Source: Snodgrassella communis | GTDB lineage: Bacteria > Pseudomonadota > Gammaproteobacteria > Burkholderiales > Neisseriaceae | Reading direction: 5' to 3' | Assembly: GCF_914768045.1 (NCBI RefSeq) | Contig: NZ_CAJZCD010000008.1 | Coordinates: forward strand, 24,867 to 88,866 | DNA: 64,000 nucleotides | Part shown: piece after piece, positions 27,189-34,818 of the stretch | Layout of the letters: each line of letters starts with the position of its first letter | How positions within the stretch are numbered: position 1 is the first letter of the stretch | Made by a program: the position numbers and the translations under genes | Notes under the pieces: generated by a model | Database searches by the model: none | What the model was told of the DNA's origin: nothing | Seen by the model: only the letters and a program-made list of their open reading frames with translations

Positions 27189-27611
27189 TTATGAGGAAGC
27201 ACGTAATTCTGCTGAAAGTTTATCCAGAATGCCATTGATGAATTTATAGCCGTCTGTACCGCCGAAGGTTTTGGTGATTTCAATGGCTTCGTTAATAATA
27301 ACCGGATGTGGTGTTTCCGGCATGGCTGAAAGTTCATGGCAGGCCATTAACAGTACAGCTTTTTCTACTGGATTAAGTTCATCTTCATGCCGGTCAAGCA
27401 GGGGACGAATGCGTTTCATGTAATCGCGCTGGTTGTTGTAGGCACCAAAGAATATCTGGGTAAACAGTTCACTGTCTGCCTTGGCAAAATATTCATTGTC
27501 GCGGATGTTCTGCGCGATGATGGCTGCTGATTCTTCTTTGTTCAGTTGTGCCTGATACAGTGCCTGTACGGCAAACTGACGCGCTCGGCGACGTGGGGTA
27601 ATCATTGACAT
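27189..27611 (-). CDS. nusB: Transcription antitermination factor NusB
   Basis: RNA-binding helical protein that joins NusE/S10 on boxA of rRNA transcripts. 140 residues, the usual size. N-terminal arginine-rich TPRRRARQFAVQALYQ, then DELNPVEKAVLLMACHEL and the C-terminal signature VIINEAIEITKTFGGTDGYKFINGILDKL (split between helices). AAGGAC precedes the ATG by 9 bases. Directly downstream of ribH (28 bases), the classical ribH-nusB pair. Confidence 0.96.
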   Translation of the reverse strand: MSMITPRRRARQFAVQALYQAQLNKEESAAIIAQNIRDNEYFAKADSELFTQIFFGAYNNQRDYMKRIRPLLDRHEDELNPVEKAVLLMACHELSAMPETPHPVIINEAIEITKTFGGTDGYKFINGILDKLSAELRASS

Positions 27612-27639
27612 GTATATAATGTCCTTGTTCAGTAAATAA

Positions 27640-28092
27640 TCAATATTGGGTTTTGAGCAGATTGGCCATTTCCACTGCTACCACCGCAGCTTCGCTGCCT
27701 TTATTGTGCATGCGTGCCAGAGCCTGAGCATCGTTTTCGGTGGTGAGGATGGCGTTGGCAATCGGTATCTGGTAATCAAGACTGATGCGGGATACGCCAG
27801 CGGCCGCTTCGTTGGATACCAGTTCGAAATGATAGGTTTCACCGCGGATAACTACGCCGATGGCTACTAGTGCGTCAAATTTGCCGCTGCGAGCCATGCT
27901 TTGCAATACCAGCGGTACTTCTAATGCACCGGGTACGGTGGCCAGTGTAATATTGCTATCCTTAACCCCCAGTTTTACCAAACGTTCGGTACAGGCCTTA
28001 ACCAGTTGGGCTCCAATCGGATTGGTGAAACGCGCCTGTACGATGCCTATGTGTAGGCCAGAACCATTGTGCTCTGGGGTGATGGTATTCAT
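27640..28092 (-). CDS. ribH: 6,7-dimethyl-8-ribityllumazine synthase
   Basis: Penultimate riboflavin enzyme, condensing the ribityl-pyrimidine with 3,4-dihydroxy-2-butanone 4-phosphate in a capsid-like oligomer. 150 residues from the chosen start. Motifs: [29 protein letters not shown] and [16 protein letters not shown], whose His is the catalytic base. The frame opens at 28110, but the ATG at 28092 has AAGGAAA at 8 bases and fits family length. ribH and nusB form an operon; the substrate donor RibB is encoded nearby at 29273. Confidence 0.95.
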   Translation of the reverse strand: MNTITPEHNGSGLHIGIVQARFTNPIGAQLVKACTERLVKLGVKDSNITLATVPGALEVPLVLQSMARSGKFDALVAIGVVIRGETYHFELVSNEAAAGVSRISLDYQIPIANAILTTENDAQALARMHNKGSEAAVVAVEMANLLKTQY

Positions 28093-28222
28093 TTTGATTT
28101 CCTTTATCATCAGTTATGCCATTGGCGGGATGTGTACGCCAGTAAAAATGCTTTTTGATGGGTACTCAAGTGCCAATGTTTAGTGTTCTGATTTTACCGA
28201 ATTTGGTGATAGGGTGGAATGT

Positions 28223-29119
28223 TTAAGCGGTTTTTTTCTGGCTGCGTCTGGGCTTGAGCGAACCTAGATATATTGCCATCAGTGTTAATGCTGTGCCAGT
28301 CCACTGTATTGTATTAATCGGTTTGTTGAGGAAAAAATAATCAATGAGTATCGCAGCCACCGGTTCACTTAATAATAAGAGGCCGGTTAAAGTTAATGAC
28401 AGTAACGGCACTGCGTAAGCAATTAATCCCCATGCAAAGCATTGCATCACTATGCCATAAGTGAAAATCAGAAGTGCATCTGTCATATTGGTAGGCCAGA
28501 AATGGCTCGAATCAATCAATATGCTTGGTACAATTAAGGCGCCAACTGCACCGGTGCTTACCAGTAGCATTAATGGAAATAATGAAACCGGTTCTGCCAG
28601 ATGTGCCTGCCGGATACAGGCCATTGAGGCAGCAAGGGCAGCACCGGAAATTAAGCCGATAAAAATTCCGTATCCGCCATGGGTATTATGTCTGAGCTCG
28701 GGATGGGCGATGAGTATAATGCCGATGACGGACAGAAGCATGCTGAACAGTTGCAGTTTACTTTGGCGCTCGTTAAAGAAAAACCACGCTATAGCGGTTA
28801 GAAAGAATATCTGCATGCTATTGAGCAGGGTTGAAATACCGGGGCCAACGGCATGAATACTTTCGTGCCAGAATGCCAGATCAAAGCCTAGAAATACGCC
28901 AGAAAGAATACAAAAACGCTTTGCTCTGCTACTTGTCGGTAATTTTTGTCCAAAATGCCGGCTGAGTAACAGAAAAACAATACCACCAATAAATACGCGC
29001 CATAAGGCAATGGCATAGGAACCTATGGATACAAATTTGACAATTAAGCTACCGAGTCCGAAGACAATGCAGCCAAAAGTTAAACCGGAAGCAGCCCATT
29101 TTTGTGGGGTCAGTTGCAT
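28223..29119 (-). CDS. EamA/DMT-superfamily transporter
   Basis: 298-residue inner-membrane protein with ten predicted hydrophobic helices in two repeats, as in drug/metabolite transporters of the EamA family. First repeat: GCIVFGLGSLIVKFVSIGSY and ALWRVFIGGIVFLLLSR; second repeat begins near GYGIFIGLISGAALAASMAC and includes LLSLTLTGLLLLSEPVAAIL. The conserved E near the end of each repeat (FFNERQ, SEP) is present. Substrate unknown. Between ribH and ribBA, which might hint at riboflavin or another metabolite, but no specific evidence supports that. Confidence 0.87.
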   Translation of the reverse strand: MQLTPQKWAASGLTFGCIVFGLGSLIVKFVSIGSYAIALWRVFIGGIVFLLLSRHFGQKLPTSSRAKRFCILSGVFLGFDLAFWHESIHAVGPGISTLLNSMQIFFLTAIAWFFFNERQSKLQLFSMLLSVIGIILIAHPELRHNTHGGYGIFIGLISGAALAASMACIRQAHLAEPVSLFPLMLLVSTGAVGALIVPSILIDSSHFWPTNMTDALLIFTYGIVMQCFAWGLIAYAVPLLSLTLTGLLLLSEPVAAILIDYFFLNKPINTIQWTGTALTLMAIYLGSLKPRRSQKKTA

Positions 29120-29152
29120 TAAATATTATCCTTGAAAAACAGCCATTACAAT

Positions 29153-29211
29153 AGGCTGTCGGAAAATATGTGATGTTTTTGTTCGGTTACATCGCATAAT
29201 TCAGACAGCCT
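29153..29211 (-). terminator. Possible ribBA terminator containing an uptake-sequence-like motif
   Basis: AGGCTGTCGGAA (29153-29164) pairs with TTCAGACAGCCT (29200-29211), one mismatch, loop of 35 bases. It lies between ribBA and the EamA gene. The right arm is identical to a 12-mer in the maeB terminator. Weak as a terminator because the loop is long. Confidence 0.4.
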
Positions 29212-29272
29212 GAGGGGGCGTATTGTATTTCAATTGTGTTACTAAAATATATACTTGTTTAGTAAAGAAATA

Positions 29273-30361
29273 TTATTGGGCTGGTTCTTCAAATCCGGTT
29301 ACTTCAAGACCGAATCCGTTCAGGCCGGTAAAGGCAGATGGTTTACCCATAACCCGCATGCGTTTTACTTGCAGACCAGCCAGTATCTGTGCTCCGATGC
29401 CATAGGTTTTGCTGTCCCATTGTCTGGCCTGATGTGCGCCTTTGGGTAAGGTGCGGTCGAGCAGGGTGGCTCCTGTTTCGGTGCGGTGCATCAGGATGAT
29501 GATGCCGGCATCAGATTGTTGTATGCGCGCCATGGCTTTAGGTAGTGACCAGGTATGCAGCTGGTCTGGTTGCAGAAAATCCATGGCGCTGAATGGTTCA
29601 TGTACGCGTACCAGTACTTCGTCGGCGTTTGCCGGATTACCTTTTACTAATGCCAGATGAGTTTCGCCTGATAATTGATCTACATAGACATGCTGTGTGA
29701 AGTCGCCCCAAGTTGTATGGATATTGTTGACGCCGAGTTCTTCTATCAGGCTTTCATGGCGGCTGCGGTACTCAATTAAATCTGCAATAGTTCCGATTTT
29801 AATATTGTGTTTTTCTGCAAAAATGGTTAGTTCCGGCATACGTGCCATGGTACCATCATCATTAATAATTTCGCAGATAACTGCTGCCGGAATCAAACCG
29901 GCCAGTTTGGCTAAATCAACACTGGCTTCAGTGTGTCCGGTACGCACCAGAACGCCCCCTTTTTGCGCGCGTAACGGAAAAATATGGCCGGGCTGAACGA
30001 TATCTTCTGCTTTTGCTGTTGGGGAAACTGCTGCCTGTACGGTATGTGCACGGTCTGCGGCCGATATGCCGGTAGTAATACCATGTGCTGCTTCAATTGA
30101 AACGGTGAAGTTGGTGCCATACTGGGCACCATTGTTCTGGGTCATCAGCGGTAAATGCAGGCGGTCGACAATCTCTTCTTCTAAAGGCAGACAAACCAGT
30201 CCGCGAGCGTATTTAATCATGAAATTGATGGCCTCAGGCGTGACAAACTGTGCGGCCATAATTAAATCGCCTTCGTTTTCACGATCTTCTGCATCGGTAA
30301 GGATAACCATTTTGCCGGCTTTGATATCGGCAATGATTTCTGGAATGGTGGCAATACTCAT
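29273..30361 (-). CDS. ribBA: 3,4-dihydroxy-2-butanone 4-phosphate synthase with degenerate GTP-cyclohydrolase-II-like domain (RibBX/RibBA type)
   Basis: Residues about 1-200 form a complete RibB domain converting ribulose 5-phosphate to dihydroxybutanone phosphate: VILTDAEDRENEGDLIMAAQ, VRTGHTEASVDLAKLAGL and ICEIINDDGTMARMPEL. Residues about 205-360 resemble RibA (HLALVKGNP, VLVRVHEP, YGIGAQILAGLQVKRMRVM), but the zinc-binding Cys cluster that follows RVHSE in true RibA is absent (RVHEPFSAMDFLQP). Proteins of this RibBX form are widespread in proteobacteria and need a separate RibA. The ATG at 30361 is preferred to a TTG at 30373. No FMN riboswitch was recognised upstream. Its start and leader are duplicated at 33117-33251. 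Confidence 0.92.
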   Translation of the reverse strand: MSIATIPEIIADIKAGKMVILTDAEDRENEGDLIMAAQFVTPEAINFMIKYARGLVCLPLEEEIVDRLHLPLMTQNNGAQYGTNFTVSIEAAHGITTGISAADRAHTVQAAVSPTAKAEDIVQPGHIFPLRAQKGGVLVRTGHTEASVDLAKLAGLIPAAVICEIINDDGTMARMPELTIFAEKHNIKIGTIADLIEYRSRHESLIEELGVNNIHTTWGDFTQHVYVDQLSGETHLALVKGNPANADEVLVRVHEPFSAMDFLQPDQLHTWSLPKAMARIQQSDAGIIILMHRTETGATLLDRTLPKGAHQARQWDSKTYGIGAQILAGLQVKRMRVMGKPSAFTGLNGFGLEVTGFEEPAQ

Positions 30362-30880
30362 GATAGTAAACAACGCTCTCTTGGCAAAATAAACAGTATT
30401 TTACTCTGGATTAGTGGCTGTAGCTTGCTTTTATCAAAAAAGTTGATATTTGTGTATTTAAAATATCGGTTATAGGCTAATTCCGATCTTTTTATCTGAT
30501 ACTTATGCTCTATATGAGGAAAATAGATATGAATATAACAGGAACAAGTTTATGTATTAGAGAGAAACTTGAAAACGATTATGAGATTACCATTAAGGAG
30601 GAATTGATTATTGGGGGATTTATTGCTCTAAAAAATAATATTTAAAATTGATAACCGACAGATAATAAAAAATTATAAGTGAAATAGTTAAGAAATCAAT
30701 GATTAAAAAATAGAAGATAAAATCAAAGGAAATCATATAGCTATATCTTTGAATAAGGGAAGAAAAATTTTATAGAACCAGAAATCTACGAATAACTTAT
30801 AAATTAATATTAAGCGGATTGTTGTGTCTTATAAGTATTATTACTGTATTGGCTTTATCTGGAGAAGGGCGCAATAGTTA
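30362..30880. other. AT-rich region upstream of ribBA
   Basis: About 520 AT-rich bases. The ribBA-proximal 85 bases (30362-30447) are the segment copied to 33117-33251. The rest contains one short ORF with a ribosome-binding site (30529-30645) and an unused AAGGAGG at 30595-30601. Confidence 0.5.
30529..30645 (+). CDS. Possible small protein, 38 aa, unknown
   Basis: A short reading frame starting MNITGTSLCIREKLENDY and ending GGFIALKNNI, with GAGG 8-9 bases before the ATG. No recognisable domain. It contains an internal AAGGAGG followed closely by a TTG, which may mean it is the remnant of a longer gene. Low certainty that it is translated. Confidence 0.25.
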   Translation: MNITGTSLCIREKLENDYEITIKEELIIGGFIALKNNI

Positions 30881-31339
30881 TCAGGATTTTATTTTCAGGA
30901 TAATATTGGGTTTTTGTTCCATAGGATAATCTGCACCGCCTTTAAAATACCAATATGTCAGATAGATTGCCAGAATTGCTGCTGGCACAATCAGAAAGCC
31001 GCCACCGATAAATAGTAATAGAGATATAATTGTGTTGGGTATGCCACAAATGCAGCCAATAACAACCAGTATTTTTAAAAACAGATTAGATGAAACATCA
31101 AAAATCCAGCCAGTTATCATGATTAAAAGTATTAATATGGCAAAAAAGGCCATGATTAATAAAAGATCATTTATGTCTAGTGTTATATCTTCGGTAAATA
31201 CTTTAACTAACTTTAGAATTGGCATTTTTCCGCCATCAGCAAAGAGTGCCAGTAACATAGGCCATGCACTGAAGATTAGAGTGGAAAAAGAGCATATTAC
31301 GCGCTGTAAGAAAATTGCACCAGTATATTCTTTTATCAT
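30881..31339 (-). CDS. Small membrane protein of an unnamed three-member family (copy 1)
   Basis: 152 residues, unknown function. Three to four hydrophobic segments: residues about 12-33, 60-80, 90-105 and 110-130. Diagnostic stretch in the middle: GWIFDVSSNLFLKILVVIGC then CGIPN, shared nearly word for word with the 32416 gene and more distantly with the 31785 gene. N-terminus MIKEYTGAIFLQRVICSFS matches the others in layout. C-terminal cytoplasmic tail ILAIYLTYWYFKGGADYP then basic KPNIILKIKS. Divergently oriented from the other two copies. No domain recognised. Confidence 0.7.
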   Translation of the reverse strand: MIKEYTGAIFLQRVICSFSTLIFSAWPMLLALFADGGKMPILKLVKVFTEDITLDINDLLLIMAFFAILILLIMITGWIFDVSSNLFLKILVVIGCICGIPNTIISLLLFIGGGFLIVPAAILAIYLTYWYFKGGADYPMEQKPNIILKIKS

Positions 31340-31784
31340 ATATATTCTCGCTTATTTTATAGATAAACCTAATCAAAATCTGATGATTCAGTAATCAAAA
31401 AAAGTAAGGTTTTAACATTGTTTTTAATGTCACAAAGTTGTTTTTTTATTATAACTAATTTTTCATAAAATTACAAAAGTTAGTATTTTGTATTGATTGA
31501 TCTAATTTTGTTAGAGCACTAAATGCTTATAAATCATGGTGCGCAGTTAATTGCTGATAGTTTTATTTTGCTACAAATATCATTATTGATAAATGGTAAT
31601 TTTGTAATACATATTTGATATAATTATTATTTACTCATTTAAGTTTAATCTTTCCTGTTTAGAAGTATTAAGTTTTCGATAATAAAAATATACTAAGATA
31701 GTTATAAATAATTTTAATTGCTACACATATAATATGTTTTATAATGTAAAAAAAAGCATGTGAATGAAAATTCATGGAGGCGAT
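31340..31784. other. AT-rich divergent intergenic region
   Basis: About 445 very AT-rich bases between divergently oriented paralogues. Should hold promoters for both. No RNA gene or repeat recognised. Confidence 0.4.
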
Positions 31785-32234
31785 GTGAACTTGAACTATT
31801 TTAAATCACAAGATTTTTTCTCTCGTTTAGCTCTTTCATTCGGTGCGTTAATTATTACAGCAGCACCGTTTTGGATTTTTTTGTATGTCGTTCTCCTCTG
31901 TTTCCTGTCTATAGGATATGATTATGAATCCACAAAATACTATGTGATACTGGTTTTAATAGTCACAGCTTGTTTTGTAGTGGTTGTGCTTATGTTAATG
32001 ATTCTCGGATGGATTTTGAACTGCAAATCAAATTTTGTAATTAATACTATAGTGGTTATCGCGATGTTTTGTGCCCTTCCTCCCGTGGTAATTAGTTTTG
32101 CTTTTATGGTTGGTATTCTTATGTTGCCATTGTATATATTGGCTGGTTATTTGGTTTACTGGTACTTAAAAGGAGGGGCAAAATATCAACCTAAAGTTAA
32201 ACCAGCGTTGAAAGTGAAGATTAAGCTAAGCTAA
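31785..32234 (+). CDS. Small membrane protein of an unnamed three-member family (copy 2)
   Basis: 149 residues from a GTG start. Four hydrophobic segments; GWILNCKSNFVINTIVVIAM and CALPPVVISFAFMVGIL correspond to the signature of the paralogues at 30881 and 32416. The end YLVYWYLKGGAKYQPKVKPA matches copy 1 (YLTYWYFKGGADYP). The frame opens at an ATG at 31764. The GTG at 31785 follows GGAGG by 4 bases and gives an N-terminus that aligns with the other copies; a TTG at 31791 is also possible. Function unknown. Confidence 0.65.
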   Translation: MNLNYFKSQDFFSRLALSFGALIITAAPFWIFLYVVLLCFLSIGYDYESTKYYVILVLIVTACFVVVVLMLMILGWILNCKSNFVINTIVVIAMFCALPPVVISFAFMVGILMLPLYILAGYLVYWYLKGGAKYQPKVKPALKVKIKLS

Positions 32235-32415
32235 TTGAAATTTGTAATTGATGCTGGTAAAGCTTGTATTTGAAGTTATTATTTTTGATATCTTAAAAAT
32301 CTTTAATAGTATGAGATGTAACAGGAATCATTTTATATAAAAAGTTATCTGAAACTATGTTTGGCTTGTGTATTATGTTTGATAAACAGCTATTTAAGCT
32401 AATATAGAGGTTGGA

Positions 32416-32799
32416 ATGAATATGGAAAAAGAATATACCCGTGCCACATTTGTAAAACGTTTTTTGATATCTCTAGGTTCCTTGATTATCGGCTCGCCAT
32501 GTTTCTTTATTGGGATTGTAGGCGATGGAAAAGCTTTGAGTGTAGTGGTTCTCATTGCAACGATAATATTATTAATTATGATGTTTGGATGGATATTTAA
32601 TGTTTCTTCTAATCCCTTTCTAAAAGTTTTGGTTGTTATTGGTTGTTGCTGTGGTTTACCTAATGCTTTAATATGCCTGACAATCGGCAGTATGCTCATG
32701 GGCGTTGGTTTATTAATTTTGCCGGCAACATTGTTGGCTTGCTATCTAACTGTCAGGTATTTTGAGAGCAGACCTGATGATGTAATAGATCAAGCTTGA
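32416..32799 (+). CDS. Small membrane protein of an unnamed three-member family (copy 3)
   Basis: 127 residues, three to four hydrophobic segments. N-terminus MNMEKEYTRATFVKRFLISL aligns with MIKEYTGAIFLQRVICSFS of copy 1, and the signature GWIFNVSSNPFLKVLVVIGC followed by CGLPN is almost identical to it. Shorter because the loop between helices 1 and 2 is reduced and the C-terminus ends ACYLTVRYFESRPDD without the lysine-rich tail. GAGG lies 7 bases before the ATG. Same orientation as copy 2 and probably separately transcribed (181-base gap). Function unknown. Confidence 0.7.
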   Translation: MNMEKEYTRATFVKRFLISLGSLIIGSPCFFIGIVGDGKALSVVVLIATIILLIMMFGWIFNVSSNPFLKVLVVIGCCCGLPNALICLTIGSMLMGVGLLILPATLLACYLTVRYFESRPDDVIDQA

Positions 32800-33628
32800 T
32801 AGGGATTTAGTTGATTTTGTTCTGTATAACAAATATTGTTTGCCAACTGTTTTTTCTTGCTGAGATTTAAAGCAGCATTTACTGTCGCGAAGAATGGTTA
32901 ATGCTAGTTTATGTTTTTTGCTGATGGTTGTTTTTAGGTAGCTATTATGGCTATCGCTATCTGGTTTTTCTGGTTCTTTTCATAATTAAGATGCTTAGGT
33001 ATTCTGGTATTTCAGGCAGTTTAATAAGCAATGTGTTTATAAAGCTTGTTAATTTGCCCAAATTATCTTGGTCTTTATCCGGTAAGCTTGTTCTACATTC
33101 ATTGTATTTATCTTTTTTTGCCGGCTTTGATATCGGCAATGATTTCTGGAGTGGTGGCCATACTCCTGAGAGTAAACAACGCTTTCTCGATAAGATAAGC
33201 ACTATTTTACTGTGGATTTGTGGCTATAGTTTGCTTTATTAGAGAGTTGATCAGTTGATGCTTTGATGGTGTTCAGGTATAGAGTTGTGCATAGTGTAAG
33301 TTAAGATATGCTTTTATGGGCGGATTTTTTATTGTTGGTAAATGATAAGGCGGTATTTGAGGCAGGATATAGGAGTAAGGCGAAAATGCAGATTTATTTT
33401 AGGTATTTGTATTTGTTTTGCTATGTTGAGCCAACAGAATTTTGAATTGCCGAGCAGATTAGTAGTTAATAATGTTATGCTATGTATAGGAAATCGATTC
33501 TGTTATGGTATTGGTTTGGATTGATGAGGTTTTGGATACAGCCAGTTATCAGGGTTTTGATGATTGTTAATTATTATAATATTATATTGTTTTTCCAATA
33601 ATGTTTGTATAAATAAATAGAGAGAAAG
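32800..33628. other. Gene-poor region with decayed sequence upstream of argD
   Basis: About 830 bases. It contains the ribBA 5'-end copy (33117-33251). Around this are short open frames on both strands with no recognisable product. The composition suggests former coding sequence. The last 100 bases before argD are AT-rich and probably hold its promoter. Confidence 0.5.
33117..33251 (-). pseudogene. Duplicated ribBA start and leader fragment
   Basis: About 135 bases matching 30311-30447 (ribBA codons 1-16 plus about 85 bases upstream), in the same orientation. Shared blocks include TTGCCGGCTTTGATATCGGC, AATGATTTCTGGA, AGTAAACAACGCT and ATTTTACT. On the minus strand it encodes MATTPEIIADIKAGKKR then stops. 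Not a functional gene. Confidence 0.9.
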
Positions 33629-34816
33629 ATGCATAATTATTTAACCCCTAATTTCAATTTTGCACCTATGTTTCCTGAGCATGGGCAGGGCAGCCGGGTC
33701 TGGGATAAAAATGGGCAGGAATATATTGATTTGGCTGGCGGTATTGCAGTTAATGCGTTGGGACATTGCCATCCGATATTGATTGAGGCGCTCACTGCAC
33801 AGGCACATAAGCTGTGGCATATTTCCAATATTTATACTACACAACCAGCTCAGGAGCTGGCGCAGCGGCTGGTAAAAGATACGTTTGCAGAGCAGGTATT
33901 TTTTTGTAATTCTGGTGCGGAGGCAAATGAGGCTGCATTCAAGCTGGCGCGCAAATATGCACGTGACCATTTCGCTGGCACGGATAAGCACGAGATTATA
34001 GCCTGTGTAAATGGTTTTCATGGGCGTACGCTGTTTACTGTTTCGGTTGGCGGCCAATCAAAATATAGTGATGACTTTGCACCATTACCGGGTGGTATTC
34101 GGCATATTCCGTTTAATGATGTTGCTGCTCTTGATGCAGCGGTTAATGATAAAACCTGTGCAGTTGTCATTGAACCAATACAGGGGGAAAGTGGTGTGTT
34201 GCCGGCAAATGCTGAGTTTTTGCTGGCAGCCAGAAAAGCCTGTGACCGGCATCGGGCGTTGTTGATTTTTGATGAAGTTCAGACTGGCATGGGGCGTACA
34301 GGAAAATTATTTGCGCATCAATATTATGATGTGCAGCCGGACATTGTTTCCAGTGCTAAAGCGCTGGGTTGCGGTATTCCGATAGGTGCTATGCTTACTA
34401 CTGCTAAAGTTGGAAGTAGTTTTACGCCGGGCAGTCATGGAAGTACATTTGGTGGTAATCCCCTTGCATGTGCTGTGGGTTGTGCTGCTTTTGATATTAT
34501 CAATACACCGGAAACGATGCAGAATGTGCTGCTGCAAGGAGAAAAGTTACAGGCAGGATTACAGGAGTTAGGTACGGCAATGGGTGTGTTTTCTCAGGTG
34601 AGGGGGCAGGGATTATTGCTTGGCTGTGTGATGTCTGATGAGTATAAGGGACGAGCAGCACAGTTGATGCAGTTAGCATTGCAGCATGGTGTACTGGTTT
34701 TGGTTGCCGGTCAAAATGTGTTGCGTCTGGCACCAAGTTTGTTACTGACTGATGCTGATTTACAGGCCGGGCTACAACGACTAAAAGCAGCAATTACCGC
34801 TTTTGTGCATAATTAA
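33629..34816 (+). CDS. argD: Acetylornithine aminotransferase (acetylornithine/succinyldiaminopimelate transaminase)
   Basis: PLP-dependent class III aminotransferase of arginine synthesis (N-acetylglutamate semialdehyde to N-acetylornithine), often also serving lysine synthesis. 395 residues. Visible: WDKNGQEYIDLAGGIAVNAL, FFCNSGAEANEAAFKLARKY (phosphate-binding loop), GFHGRTLFTVS, IFDEVQTGMGRTGKLF (Asp contacting PLP) and SSAKALGCGIPIGAML with the Schiff-base Lys. AGAGAGAAAG precedes the ATG. Followed by a sirtuin gene after 2 bases, so the pair is translationally close. Confidence 0.95.
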   Translation: MHNYLTPNFNFAPMFPEHGQGSRVWDKNGQEYIDLAGGIAVNALGHCHPILIEALTAQAHKLWHISNIYTTQPAQELAQRLVKDTFAEQVFFCNSGAEANEAAFKLARKYARDHFAGTDKHEIIACVNGFHGRTLFTVSVGGQSKYSDDFAPLPGGIRHIPFNDVAALDAAVNDKTCAVVIEPIQGESGVLPANAEFLLAARKACDRHRALLIFDEVQTGMGRTGKLFAHQYYDVQPDIVSSAKALGCGIPIGAMLTTAKVGSSFTPGSHGSTFGGNPLACAVGCAAFDIINTPETMQNVLLQGEKLQAGLQELGTAMGVFSQVRGQGLLLGCVMSDEYKGRAAQLMQLALQHGVLVLVAGQNVLRLAPSLLLTDADLQAGLQRLKAAITAFVHN

Positions 34817-34818
34817 AT

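Noticed and set aside
30362..30480. Possible FMN riboswitch upstream of ribBA
   Set aside because: No RFN-element conserved blocks are present in the leader.
32928..33242. Plus-strand frame of 104 codons
   Set aside because: It runs through the ribBA 5'-end duplicate on the opposite strand, has no ribosome-binding site and no homology; best explained as chance.
33342..33524. Plus-strand frame of 60 codons before argD
   Set aside because: Rich in Cys, Ile and Arg in a way not typical of proteins here, no ribosome-binding site, and the region looks like decayed DNA.
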